NCBI RefSeq assembly: GCF_019393635.1
Contig: NC_057867.1
Location: 62,503,492 to 62,567,491 of the forward strand
Reading direction: 5' to 3'
Source of the DNA: Dromiciops gliroides
Taxonomy: Eukaryota > Chordata > Mammalia > Microbiotheria > Microbiotheriidae
Length of the DNA: 64,000 nt
The position numbers and the translations under genes are program-made. The notes beneath the pieces are model-generated. The model searched no databases. It was not told the DNA's origin and worked only from the letters and a program-made list of their open reading frames with translations. Of the stretch, positions 11,253 through 22,109 are shown in pieces. Positions within the stretch are counted from its first letter, which is position 1, and each line of letters starts with the position of its first letter.

Positions 11253-11434
11253 TCCTGGGGCTTCCCGGGCCCTCCATGACTGAAGAGGTTTCCCAAAAGC
11301 CATCGGGGCAATTTTCCCGGCCAATCATGTAAGAGAAGAGAGACCGGGACAAGGAGGAGACCCTTTCCTGTACCCTTGATTCTGTTCCACCCAGCACCCG
11401 CCTCCCCCCCCTTCCCCCCTCCGCCCCCCGCTGA

Positions 11435-11442
11435 TCACGTGA
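11435..11442. promoter_or_regulatory. E-box / CLEAR-like TCACGTGA
   Basis: A perfect palindrome tcacgtga in the context gatcacgtgacag. It fits USF and MiT/TFE (CLEAR-type) binding. Binding is inferred from the motif only. Confidence 0.55.
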
Positions 11443-11579
11443 CAGCCCCCCCCCCCCCTCCAGCCCGTGGGAGGAGAGGAGAGGAGAGGGAGGGGAGGAG
11501 AGGAAGGCTGGCGGGGTGGGGAAAGGGAGGAGGAAAGGGAAGGGGGTCGTGAGGGGGCGGAGTGCGGCCCCTGGCGCTG

Positions 11580-11863
11580 AGCAGCCTTGGCAACAGCAGT
11601 GGTGGCGGTGGCCGGGACCGAGGTGCGTCAGGCAGCTGGGGCAGCCTTGGCTCCAGCCCGGGAGGCGAGGACACTCCTTTCTGTGGAGTTGAAGGAGGAG
11701 GCGGCAGCGGATCCCCGAGCTTCCTCAGCCTGACTCCTCGGCCTCCCTGCCAACAGGCCCCACCTGCCCCTTTCGGGACCCACGGACGGACGGACGGACG
11801 GACACACGCACGGGCAGCCTAACGCCAAGGTGCGGAACGCTCGCTGTCAGGCCCAGGCCGGGG
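11580..11863 (+). other. MTM1: Probable MTM1 non-coding exon 1
   Basis: MTM1 is known to begin with a short untranslated exon, and this is the only promoter-associated transcribed candidate upstream of coding exon 2 (about 32 kb away). The transcription start cannot be fixed from sequence; 11480-11600 is likely. Three plausible donors exist: gag|gtgcgt after 11622, aag|gtgcgg after 11829, and ggg|gtgagc after 11863. Joined to exon 2, any of them leaves the start codon in an acceptable context (purine at -3, G at +4). RNA reads would decide the boundary. Confidence 0.45.
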
Positions 11864-11894
11864 GTGAGCGGACTAGCTGGGCGCCCACGTGCTT

Positions 11895-12295
11895 CACCCC
11901 TTCTTTCTCCCCTCTTAACCTTCCTTCTCTCTTTTTCTCCTCTCTCCTGTCGCCCTCCGTCTTCCCTCCTTTTCTCCATTTCTTCCCCCTCTTTAACCTG
12001 CTTCTTTCTCTCCTTTTCCATAATTCTTTCTCTCCTTGCTTTCTTCCCCCTTTTCCATTCCTTTCCCTCTTTCCCCCATTCCTTTTCCCGTCGTTCTCCC
12101 CTTCTTGTCCCCCTTCTTTCCCTAGTTTCTCCCTTATTTTACTTCCCCCCTTTTCTTTTCCTCATTCTTCTCTTTCCCATCTTTTTCTCCTATTCTCCTT
12201 CTCCTTTCACTTCTTTTCCTCTCTCTTTTCCCTTCGAGCTCCTCTAACCCCCTTCCCCTTATCCTCTCTACACCTGTCCAACGTTCCTCCTAGCC
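11895..12295 (+). repeat. Polypyrimidine low-complexity tract
   Basis: About 400 nt that is nearly all C and T on the + strand (ctccttttctccatttcttc style), right at the start of intron 1. It gives long open frames on this strand (158 and 127 codons, rich in S, F, P and L), which are composition artefacts. Confidence 0.9.
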
Positions 12296-12704
12296 AGTGT
12301 CCCTAGAAAAGGGAAAGAAGGACTTTTATAGAGCTTAGAGGAGTAAGATATGAGGGAGTAGGTCAGGCTTTTGGTTTGTAGCTTTCTTGGTCAGTCATTG
12401 TGGGATCGGTTTACGGTGGTGTGGGGATCAGCACAACTTCTCTAACCTGTTGCTTTCCTGCTCAGACCCGTTTACTTTGGGCTATCTGTATCGTGGACGG
12501 GGAAAAGGAAACCACTTTTTCATCTTGTGGAAAGGCTTTAGCATTTAGGCAAGATTGTCGAGAAAGTTGGCCCTGAAATTCCACAAACTGAAGTATTCTA
12601 AAAAGGGAAGCTAGACATTGGCTACTGCCGTTTGTCTTTGCCTTTAATATCCCGGCTGAAAAATGTTTAAGGTTCGTTCTAATTTCCTTTTGAAGATGCT
12701 CATT

Positions 12705-13040
12705 CTATGGTGTCCCGGGAAGAGCCTTGGATTTAAAGTCCAAAGACCTCCTTTGGAATCCTGGCTTTACTATTTTTTATTTTTGGTGAGGCAGTTGGGG
12801 TTAAGTGACTTGCCCAGGGTCACACAGCTAGAAAGTGTCAAGTGTCTGAGGCCGCATTTGAACTCAGGTCCTCCTGAATCCAGGGCCAGTGCTTTATCCA
12901 CAACACCACCTAGCTGCCCCACTGGCTTTATTATTTAATTCTCTCTGTGAGTCCCAGTTTCTTCAAACATAAAATGAGGGGTCTTGGACTGAATGATCCT
13001 GAAGGCTCCTTCCTTCTAGCTCTAAATTTCATGATGCTGA
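12705..13040 (+). mobile_element. MIR-type SINE split by a younger SINE
   Basis: The left half (gagccttggatttaaagtcc, tttggaatcctggctttac) and right half (gagtcccagtttcttc, aaaatgaggggtcttggac, gctccttccttctagctc) are continuous once the inserted element at 12776-12921 is set aside. The A-G-rich tail 'ggacttggactgaatgatc' type end is typical of the older mammalian SINE layer. Confidence 0.75.
12776..12921 (-). mobile_element. Short marsupial SINE, minus strand
   Basis: A complete reverse-orientation copy (gacttgcccagggtcacac, then gaactcaggtcctcctgaat, then ccacctagctgcccc). Its target duplication is ctggctttactattt at 12761-12775 and ctggctttattattt at 12922-12936 (one mismatch). Confidence 0.93.
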
Positions 13041-13444
13041 AATATTTATGGAGCGTACATATTTTGCCAGATAATACACACAAAGCCAGTCACCTCTCCT
13101 CTAGAAGTTAAAACGCTTCAAATCTATATGGAGAAACCTTTTTCTTCTACTTAAAATTGGGAAACTTGCGCTTAACCTACCTACTAATAAGAGAACAGCT
13201 TTTGAGTAAGTGTGAGTTTCTGCCTTACTTTGAGAGAATGACTTGTCATTGAAATTGTTGAGGGGAGATTTGAGAGAGAACTTTTAAGAATGATTGCTAT
13301 CTCCTTACCCCTCCTTACCCCAGTTAAACTTTGATTTGCAGCCAGAAGTATACAATAACAAGGATAATGTGGATTGCTCGTCTTTAATTTGCTGTGTGCT
13401 CAGGAAATCCAAACTATTTTAATATGTCCTAAGCAAACCTGATT

Positions 13445-13910
13445 AGAAAGATCCAAAGTTGGAAGGGACATTAGATGTCATCTTGTCCAAAATTAACATG
13501 ATATCCTCAGCAATTGGTCATCTACCTTTTGTTTGAAGACCTTCAGTGAGGGGACATTTCCTACCTCTTGAGTCAGCCCATTCCACTTTTGCATAGTTCT
13601 GATTATTAAGAAGTTTCTCTTTATGCGTTGTTCCAGGATCCAGCTCTGCAAATTTTCTCCCCTTGCTCCTAGTTCTGCCCTCATTGGTCAAGAAAAATTG
13701 GTCTTACCCTTCCAGAGGATGGCTATCTTGTTCCCCCTAAGCATTCTCTGGGCTAAATATCTGTTGTTTCTTCAACCAGTTTTTATACGGTATGCCCATG
13801 AGGCCCTTCACTATTCCTGTTGCCCATCTCTGGATGCTCTCTGGCTTTCTAAAATGTGGTACCTCTAACTGAATGCAGTACTCTAGCTGTATGGGACTAT
13901 GAGATAGCAT
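13445..13910 (-). mobile_element. L3/CR1 LINE 3' end, minus strand
   Basis: Reverse of the CR1/L3 tail: 'gaagaccttcagtgagggga', 'ccttgctcctagttctgcc', 'aggcccttcactattcctg', 'aaaatgtggtacctctaac' and 'tgaatgcagtactctagctg'. 13040-13440 shows nothing recognisable. Confidence 0.8.
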
Positions 13911-14164
13911 AGTGAGACCTTCCTAGGCTTGGATTACTATCCCTTCCCTAATGTAGCTTCCGTTCTTGGTGACTTTTTTTATTTCATTGTTGTATAAATG
14001 TGTTGAGAAGCACTATAGCATAGTGAATAAAGGGTCAGCTTTGGAGTCAGTATTTGGATCTGATGCTGAAAGAACAGTCAGCAAGCATTTATTAAGCGCT
14101 TCCTACTAGCACTTACTGGAAATCCAAAGACAAAAGTGAAACAGTCCCTGCCTTCAAGGAACGG

Positions 14165-14226
14165 ATATACATGCATATACACACATACATATATACACGC
14201 AAACATACACACACATACACATACAT
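14165..14226. repeat. (ACAC/ATAC)n microsatellite
   Basis: Alternating tatacaca/acatacac simple repeat directly before a SINE. Confidence 0.9.
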
Positions 14227-14475
14227 GGTGCAGCTCGGTGCTACAGTGGATAGAGTGCTGGGCCTGGAGTCAAGAAGACCTGAGTTCAAATGCAGCCTCA
14301 GACATACTAGCTGTGTGACCCTGAGCAAGTCACTTCACCCTGTTTGTCTCAGTTTCTTCATCTGTAAAATGAACTGGAGAAGGAAATGGCAAACCACTCC
14401 AGTGTCTTTGCCAAGAAAACCCCATATGGACTCACCAAGAGTCAGACAAAACTGAAATAACTGAACAACAACATA
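14227..14475 (+). mobile_element. RTE-tailed tRNA SINE (MAR1-like)
   Basis: The same tRNA-type head as the short SINE, extended by an RTE/BovB-like tail: gaactggagaaggaaatggc, aaaccactccagtg, ctttgccaagaaaacccc, then agagtcagacaaaactgaaa and ctgaacaacaac. The tail implies mobilisation by an RTE-clade LINE rather than L1. Confidence 0.88.
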
Positions 14476-14687
14476 CACATACTTATGTATGTGTTCATAC
14501 AGAATACACACAAAATGAATACAAAGTAGTTTTGGAGGGGTTGTATATAGTAGCAGCTTGGGGGGTCGGAAGGGCGTCATGAAGGTGCTTGAATTGAATC
14601 TTAAAGAAAACTAGAAGGTGTCAGGTGGTGAATTCTTGGTGTGAGAGACAGCCTATGTAAAGGTGTGGTGGGGATGAGAGGTTTGGT

Positions 14688-14688
<1 letters not shown>

Positions 14689-14727
<39 letters not shown>
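14689..14727. repeat. (GT)n microsatellite
   Basis: About 19 uninterrupted GT units. Probably polymorphic. Confidence 0.97.
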
Positions 14728-14728
<1 letters not shown>

Positions 14729-14925
14729 AACAGCGAGTAGATTCATATGACTGGATCAAAGAGCAAAAGGAGGGAAATGAAACATAAAAGTAGGAAGGAG
14801 CTGAGGCTGAATTGTACAGATCTTTAACTGTCAAGCAGAGAACTTTATATCTGATTCTTGAAACAATAAGTAACCATTGGAGTTTGTCAAGGGGGTGGGG
14901 TTTGACCCTGTAGAAAATCACTTCC

Positions 14926-15066
14926 TTTTTTTTATTTGGTGGGGCAGTGACTTGCCCAGGGTCACACAGCTAGTCAGTGTCAAGTGTCTGAAGCTGGATT
15001 TGAACTCAGGTCCTCCTGAATCCAGGGCCCGTGCTTTATCCACTTCACCATCTAGCTGCCCCCCCC
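14926..15066 (-). mobile_element. Short marsupial SINE, minus strand
   Basis: Reverse copy with a T-rich tail and a ccatctagctgcccc head, followed by an expanded C-run (15060-15068). Imperfect flanking repeats (gaaaatcactt before, agaaattcactt after). Confidence 0.9.
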
Positions 15067-16117
15067 CCTGCCCCCGCCCAGAAATTCACTTAAGGTGGAA
15101 GATGGATTGAAGTGGAGAGGGGCTTGAGGCAAGGAGAGCAATTAGAAGGCTGTGGCAGTAATCTAGGTGAGATGAGGGCCTGAATTTAGGCAGTGATTAT
15201 GTGAGTAAAGAGAAGGGGATGGATTCAAGAGAGGTTATAGAGAAACAAGATTTGGCAAGTGATTGAGGATGACACTAACATAAAACTGGATAAAGATGCT
15301 GATGCCTTTGACATTAATGGGGAAGTTTGGAAGAGGGGTAGGTTTGGAGGGAAGATAATGAGTTTTGTCTTATATGTATTGAACTTGAGATGCCTATAGG
15401 ATATCCAATTGGAAAATATTTTAGGAGGAAATTGTCGATGCAGGCTTGGAACTTTGAAGAGAGATTAAGTAGGGCTGGATATAGTGATGTCTCCCAAAAC
15501 CCTAAAGAAAAGAGATCGTCTAGAAGAGGGCGGTCAGTGGTGTCAGAGGTTGAAGAGAGGTCAAGGAGAATCATAATTGAGGAAAGACCATTAGATTTGG
15601 CCATTGGGAGATCATTGGTAACTTTGGAGAGAAAAGGTTTGGTGAAATGATGAGGTTAGAAGCCAGATTACAGGGAGTCAAGAAAGAGGAAGTGGAGGCA
15701 CCATGTGTGTACAGCTTTTTCAAGTTTAGCTGAGAAAAAGAATAGAGATACAAGATGATAGGAGGGAATCTAGTGAGGATTTTTTGAGGATAGGAGAGAC
15801 TTGAATATGTTTCTAAGCTTCCTGGAAGGAACCAATAGATAAAGATGGAATATCAGAGAGAGGGAATGAGAGTGGGGGCAGTTTACTGGAGAAGAAGAGG
15901 GGATAGAATCAAGGGTGAATGTAGAGTTGACCATATTGAGAAGGACTGCCTCTTTGAGACTGGGGTAGGAGGCAATAGTAGGGTCATTATCTCAAGGGTT
16001 GTGAGGAGAAGGGGAGAAGAGCCTAGCAAAGAATATGCCAGGAAGCATCCTGTTGGAGCCTTGAGGAATGAAGGGAAAGCTGGAAACGCGTGTGGAGAGT
16101 GTGACGGAAAATCGTCG

Positions 16118-16352
16118 TTTCAGTTGTAACTTACTCTATGTGACCCCATTTGAGATTTTCTTGGCAGAGATACTGGAGTGTTTGCCATTTCTTTCTCCAG
16201 CTTATTTTACAGATGAGGAAACTGAGGCAAACCGGGTGAAGTGACTTGCCTACGGTCACATAGCTAGTAAGCGGCTGAGGCTGGATTTGAACTCAGGTCT
16301 TTTGACTCCAGGCCTGGCTCTCTATCCATTACAGCATCTGCTAGCTGCCTGG
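16118..16352 (-). mobile_element. RTE-tailed SINE, minus strand
   Basis: The RTE-like tail comes first (gagattttcttggcagagat, gtttgccatttctttctcc), then the core and head (gaagtgacttgcctacggtc, ggatttgaactcaggtc, ctgctagctgcct). More diverged than the short SINEs. Confidence 0.87.
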
Positions 16353-16744
16353 AAAATCAGTTAAAGAGAAATAAAAGGTTACTTTCTTCAGTGAGGACTC
16401 AGTTGAGATCAGATAACATAAATTTGTAGTGGATCTAGTCAGCACAGCTGCAGGACTTTCTCAGGCTCCATCTAACAGCACACACTAGCTGTCAGTTAAC
16501 CTCTTAGTGCCCCCAAACAGCTCTTTAAGTCTGTAAGTCACAGAGAATTCCCAATCTGTTTCAGCAGATGAAGTTTCTACACTGACAAAATCACAAGTTA
16601 ACTTTTTGCTTTACCCCATGATGCTGCCATTTCTGAAACCATTTTGGGGACTGCTTTCAGAACCAGTTTGAGCCACTCAAGGAAAGTTCTTGGCCCCAAA
16701 TTATTTTACTGAGACTAAACACATACTTTGTTCACCAGTCTTGG

Positions 16745-16960
16745 TTCCCAATGATGTTAGGATCATAGACTTAGTGCTGGAAGGAACCCAAAAAGCCTTC
16801 TAGTCCAACATCTTCATTTTACAGATAAAGAAACTGAGGACTGGGAAGTTAAATGATTTATCCAAAGTTACACAGATAAGTGACAGAGCTAGAATTTGAA
16901 CCGAGATCCCCTGATTCCAAATGCAGCATCTTTTCCACTATCCCATGTTGGCTCTGACTT
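16745..16960 (-). mobile_element. Old MIR-like SINE
   Basis: The pattern 'ggatcatagacttagtgctg', 'ttttacagataaagaaactg', 'atttgaaccgagatcccctg' and 'cttttccactatcccatg' is the classic reverse-orientation layout of a MIR-related SINE. 16353-16744 holds nothing I recognise. Confidence 0.75.
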
Positions 16961-17139
16961 TTGAGTTTTGTCAAAAACCAAATTCACTGTCAGGGGGTAA
17001 AGATTTAGATTTGCAACTATTGGGAAGAGATTCAAGAGATTATGCTATACTTCATAGACTTTGAGGAGTTACAGGGATATTTTTGAGCCATGTCATAACA
17101 TTAGAATAAGTTGTCCTATGGTGACTGCTTAAAAAGAAC

Positions 17140-17420
17140 AAAGATCATTTGGACGTGCAAGTTGTAGAGAGTAGCATAAAATATTATCAAAGAGTTGTAT
17201 GGCCACTAGAAGAAGGAAGCCTGATCGATCAAAGCATGACAGATGGACAGAGAAGGAAATGGATGCAAGAGATGAGAAAGAAACAGAATTTGGCAAGTGA
17301 TGCCTGTGTGAGGAAGGTGAGGAGGGAGGATGACACTGAAGTTATGAAAACTGGGTAACAAGAAGGATGGTAATGTCCTTGACATTCATAGGGAAGTTTG
17401 GAAGAAGAGGAAGTTTTGAG
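17140..17420 (+). repeat. Ancient mammal-wide repeat, second copy
   Basis: 'gaatttggcaagtgatgcc', 'gaggatgacactgaagttat' and 'ccttgacattcatagggaag' align with the corresponding blocks at 15250-15340 of the longest copy. Confidence 0.6.
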
Positions 17421-17424
17421 AGTC

Positions 17425-17600
17425 TGTGCACATAGTACAATGGAAAGGGCATGGGACTTGGAGTCAGAGGACCTAGGTTCAAATCCCAGATCTCCCACTT
17501 AGTGCCTATGTGACCTTGGAGAAGTCACTTAGCCTCTCTGAGCCTCAGTTTCTTCATTTGTAAAAAGAAAAGGTTGGCCTAGACTTCTAAGGTCCTTCCT
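17425..17600 (+). mobile_element. MIR SINE
   Basis: 'acttggagtcagaggaccta', 'gttcaaatcccagatctccc', 'tgaccttggagaagtcac' and 'cctcagtttcttcatttgt' match the MIR core domain in + orientation. 17600-18087 shows no recognisable element. Confidence 0.85.
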
Positions 17601-18087
17601 GTTCTTAGCCTGTGAACCATAGGAAGGCCTTTTGTAAGATTTAAAGAGACATCGACAAGAATCAAGGAAGATGAGAAGGCAGGGATAGGGTATGAGTTCT
17701 ACCAGTAGAGTAGAATACATACGTCAATGAAATAATGGATAAAGAGACTTTTTTAAAAAAGATCAATCTTATTATTTGGCATTCATTCATGCCTCAAATA
17801 CCATATCAAATTATTTGCTGTTTGGAATTATTGGTGCTGTTGTTGGATTTTGGCAAATAGCCAAATTGGAATGGAAATCTACCGAATCCAAAGGATTTCT
17901 TTAGTCCTGATTTCCCACACATAACTGATTGTATCCCATGCATTTCATCAGTTTTACTTATTCATATCTTAAGAAAGTAATAGTTTTAAAAATATCTAAA
18001 TAGAGAATCTTGAAATCAGCCATCTTTGATTCACAAAAATCTATCTAGGGTTCACCATCATTAGTTCAAATCCATTCTCTTGTAAAC

Positions 18088-18289
18088 CAGAGATGTCAAA
18101 CACCCCATTGCAACCTACAACACTTCCTAGTGCCCATTGTAGTCTGAACCAGATTAAAATGTATTTAATGAAATAAAAATACAGTAGAGCATAGATAATG
18201 CTGATATGTGGTTTTTTAAGTCAATGTATGGCACTCAGGGATTATGTAGGATTTTACACCCCTGTTTCTATTTCAGTTTGACACTGTTC
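18088..18289. mobile_element. hAT-type non-autonomous DNA transposon (MITE)
   Basis: A 202-bp element flanked by a perfect 8-bp target duplication ttgtaaac (18080-18087 and 18290-18297), the size used by hAT transposases. Its ends are imperfect inverted repeats sharing tgtcaaac (cagagatgtcaaac at the start; gtttgacactgttc at the end). No coding capacity. The same family is seen at 44747 and, split, at 5264/6421. Confidence 0.8.
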
Positions 18290-18334
18290 TTGTAAACGAA
18301 CTCTAAGTTAGGCACAGATCCTTTTGGAGCAAGG

Positions 18335-18480
18335 ATTTTAGCATTTCAGGCTTAGAAGGACCTTAGAGACCATGGAGGCCAAGCCTACCACTTCATAGAT
18401 AAGAAAGCTGAGACCAGGCCGGTCACATATGTCATAAATAGTAGAACTGGGATTCAGACTCAGATTATTTTCTTACAAAT
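18335..18480 (-). mobile_element. Diverged MIR-like fragment
   Basis: 'tcaggcttagaaggacctta', 'cttcatagataagaaagctg' and 'agaactgggattcagactca' resemble the reverse MIR-like element at 16745. Confidence 0.6.
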
Positions 18481-18539
18481 TTTGTACTCTTTCCAATTCA
18501 TCATGCTCAAACTTGCTTTTCTTATCTGGGTTTACCAAT

Positions 18540-19860
18540 CAGCAAATATTTATTTAAGAGCCCACTCTGTGTCAGGCACTAGGGTTAAAAATAAAAGCAG
18601 TAAAATAATCCCTACTCTCAAGGAGCTTATGTTCTAGCAGGGTTGACAACAAGTACATATGTAAGTATAGAGAGAATATAGAGAGTGCTGATAAATTCAA
18701 GGTAGTTAAATATATGTTACTGGGGGTGGGGCATCAAGAAAGGTTTTGTGTAGAAGGTAGTACTTAGACTGTGTCTTGAAGGAAAAGAGAAATACTAGGC
18801 AAGGGTTGAGTTGGGAGTTAATTTCAGACATGGGAAATGGCCAGAGCAAAGGCACAGACAAAGGTGACGTATGGGAGAAACAAATATGGGAGGGGAAGTA
18901 ATAGTACAGTGAAGCTGAAAAGACAGGTTGGGAGTAGGTGATGAAGGGCTTTAAAATTAAGCCAAACAGAGGAGTTTACATTTCAACTTAGAGGCGATAG
19001 GGAGCCACTGGAGTTAATTGAATTAAGGGAGTGACATGATCTGATCTGTGTTTAAGGAAGATCACTTTTTAGCAGCTTTGTGAGGATGTACTGAAATATG
19101 GAGAGACTTGAAGCAGGAAGACCAGTTAGAAGGTTGCAGGAATCTGAGAGAGTCTGGACTAAGATGATATATAGTGTTAAGAAGTGTTATCAGATATGTG
19201 AGATAATGTGGAAGTAGAAATTCTAAGATCTGGCAACTGATGGAATATGTGAGGAGAGTGAGGAGTTGAATTTATGAACCTGTGAGGCTGGAAGAATGAT
19301 GGCAGCTTCAGCAGAAATAGGGAAATTTAGAAGAGACATAGGGTTGTGGGGAAAGACAATGATTTCTGTTTGGGGCCCTTTGAGTTTGATACCTTCAGGA
19401 CATCCCATTGGAAATGGTCAATAAGAAGTTGGAGATGGGACCCTGAAGCTCAAGGGAGAAATGAGAGCTGATTCGATAGGTCTGGAAGTAGCCTTAAAAG
19501 AGATGGTCCACCCATGGGAGCTGATGAAGTCACCAGACAATGTAGAGAGAGAAGAGGGACCAGGACAGAATCTTAGAGAATACCCAGCTAGAGGTATGAT
19601 ATAGATGATGAACCAACCAAGGAAACTGAGGAAAGGAAAGACAGGAAGAGAATAGAAGAACCCAGAGAAGAGAGTATCCAGAAGAAAAGAGTGCTTAACA
19701 GTGTCAAATATGGCAGAGACGTCAAGAATGATGAGGACTGACTCAAAAAGGCCATCAGATCTGACAGTTAAGAGTCATTGACAACTTTAAGCTTGGAAGC
19801 TGTCATCTGAGCTGGGCCACCATGTTTGTTTGAGGTGGGGCTGTCAGAAATTTATCTTTG
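18540..19860 (+). repeat. Ancient mammal-wide repeat, third copy
   Basis: The most complete 5' part of this family: 'agcaaatatttatttaagag', 'ctcaaggagcttatgttcta', 'agactgtgtcttgaaggaaa', 'agggagccactggagttaat', 'aagggagtgacatgatctga', 'gaagatcactttttagcagc', then blocks shared with 15100-15700 (atgaggactgactcaaaaag, ggccatcagatctgac). The order matches the 14080 copy. Confidence 0.65.
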
Positions 19861-20020
19861 AAGGATACCAGTTTATTTTTAGGGATTTTGAAAATCATAA
19901 TTGAGTTCCAGAGCACTCAGCTTATCCAGAATGAGGGTAGTGTTGCTGGCTTCAAAAAACAACATAGGTATACCTTCTTCATTTATCAGTTCCTTCCTCC
20001 TTCCCACTTCCAATGCTTTA

Positions 20021-20139
20021 TTATTTTTTTTTTAGTGAGGCAGTTGGAGTTAAGTGACTTGCCCAGGGTCACACAGCTAGTAAGTGTCAAATGTCCGAGA
20101 TCGGATTTGAACTCAGGTCCTTCTGAATCCAGGGCCGGT
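20021..20139 (-). mobile_element. Short SINE, truncated, minus strand
   Basis: A copy lacking its tRNA head (it stops at 'tgaatccagggccggt'). Perfect 15-bp duplication acttccaatgcttta at 20006-20020 and 20140-20154. Confidence 0.93.
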
Positions 20140-22109
20140 ACTTCCAATGCTTTAAAGTAAATATTGCCTTTTTAAAAAACTTGGTGAAATGATGTAGACT
20201 ATAAGCATTTTCAGATGGTTTTTGAACAGAAATGAAAGAGGGAAGTCTAGCAAGATACTGTCTCAAATAAGTCACTGAAAGAACATGTGATTACAGCCCT
20301 AATGGATTCTTAAACGACCAGAAACAGGAAATTTTCACTGAGGACTAAGGATTTCAGAGACTACAAATTCAAGTTATTTCTGAATCTGAGGTGACTTTCT
20401 CAAAAGTTCATCAAAAATAGCAAAACAATAATGGGAGCCTTTGATTCTTATGGTAATTCTTAAGTAATCATTTCTCCCCAACCCTGCCCCTTTTTCTAAT
20501 TCTTTTTTTAAAATAGGTTTTAATTGATACCTTTCGTTTTTATATCGGTAATTTCTGATATAAAAAAGTTTCCACATCCTTTAGCCTAAGACATGACTCC
20601 TTTGTAACAAAGACAAAAGTTAAATATAAACAACTAGTATGTTGAGCATTTATTTGACTTTGTCTGCAGACATTTTACCCCATGTAGCCTTTACTCTCCT
20701 GCATTTATGCTGAAAGGAGTTATGTTTCATTATCTATCATCTCTTGGTCTTAAATATTTATGTCAATTTTCTATATATCAGACTTATATCAGAGATATTT
20801 GATACAAAGATTTTTTCCTCCATCTAATGGTTTCTCTTGTTCTGTCTGCATTGATTTTATTTGTGCAAGATATTTTAATGTTATGTAATTGAAATAGTCT
20901 ATTTTGGCTTCTCCAATCATCTCCATCCCTTGTATGGTTATGAATTCTTCCCCTGACTATAGCTATGAAGTATATTTCCTTCATCATCTTTAATTTTTTA
21001 AAATGATATATCTTTTTATATTCAGTTTGCATATTTATTCAGAGATTATTGGGGGATGTAGCATAAGATGCTAAACTGTCAAACCGATTCTCAGTTTTCC
21101 CAACAGTTGTTGTCAGATAGGGAGTCCTTCCTCTGGTAATTTATGTTTCTGTATTTATCAGACACTGGGCTATTGTTTTTAATTGCTTCTGCTTCTTGCT
21201 TTTCTAGTCTGTTTCACCAATCTATTTTTCTGGTTGTTGTTTTTTTTTTAACTAGAACCAAAGCTTTTTTGATGATTACTGCTTCAAAATATAGCTTGAG
21301 GTTTGGTCATGCTGTGTTCCTTTTGTTCCCACTTCTAAAAATTATTCTCCTTAAAATTAAAGACCTTTTGTTCCTCAAAATGTATTTTGTTATTTTGTCC
21401 AGTTCTACAAAGTAACCCTTTGGTGGTTTGGTATAGCACTAAATCTATAAATTAATTTAGGTAGTATCAACATTTTTCTTACATTGGCAAGGCCCAATCA
21501 TGAGCACTTAATATCTCTCCAGTCATGTAAGTCTTTATTCTAAAAAGTGTTTTATAGTTTAATTTCTATAAGTCCTTAGTACAGTGACTAACATATAGTA
21601 AGCACTTCAATAAATGTTACCATTCTTCCATTTATCCTGTGTTCTGGTGGGGGCATTTTTTTTGGTCCAAACATGATTTTATCAGTAGAAATGTAGAAAT
21701 GTCCTGTCCTTTTGGTGATCGACAACTCCATAATTGATCATGCTACTTGTTTGGGAGATTACCTCTGAACCATAAGACTAGTTTCTATCCACTTTACCAG
21801 GATGTCTCTGACTTAATAAGTTAGCTCTCAGATTATCTTATACATTTTGTAGTTGTTTTGAATGCTATTTCTCTTAGCATTTCCTCTAGGTTTTTGTTAC
21901 TCCTACATAGAAATATCAGTGATTCTTGTGACTTTATTCTGTATCCTGTTACTTTACTGAAGCCATAATCTTCTCATTTATTTTCTTCACTGAGTCACTT
22001 GGGTTTTCTAAGTAAACCATATGCATTTGCATATGAGATAGTTTGGTCTCCTGTTTGCTGCTGTTCATACCTCCAATCTTCTCCTCTGGTTTGATTGCTC
22101 TGGCTAGCA

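Larger units (their letters stand above)
11140..11870 (+). promoter_or_regulatory. MTM1: MTM1 CpG-rich promoter
   Basis: The only long GC- and CpG-rich stretch in the window, immediately upstream of and across the probable first exon. It contains two ZNF143/STAF-like motifs, a CCAAT box (ccaatcat at about 11320), a palindromic E-box, a GC box (gggggcgg at 11553-11560) and a gac/ggac tandem (cggacggacggacggacg) near 11785. No TATA box was seen. This is the architecture of a broadly expressed TATA-less promoter and fits the ubiquitous expression known for MTM1. The assignment rests on it being the only promoter-like island 5' of coding exon 2. Confidence 0.75.
14080..16110 (+). repeat. Ancient mammal-wide repeat, longest copy
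   Basis: Begins with 'gtcagcaagcatttattaag' and 'cagtccctgccttcaaggaa', and continues (14580-16110) through 'gaaggtgcttgaattgaatc', 'taaccattggagtttgtcaa', 'ggcagtaatctaggtgagat', 'gatttggcaagtgattgagg' and 'gaacttgagatgcctatagg'. The same order of blocks recurs at 17140, 18540, 26960 and 32370, so this is one old family. I recall it as mammal-wide but cannot name its class. Interrupted by SINEs at 14227 and 14926. The open frames inside it are not genes. Confidence 0.65.

Noticed and set aside
11830-12306. 158- and 127-codon open frames in the CT-rich tract
   Set aside because: Stop codons are rare in C/T-only sequence, so long frames are expected there by composition.
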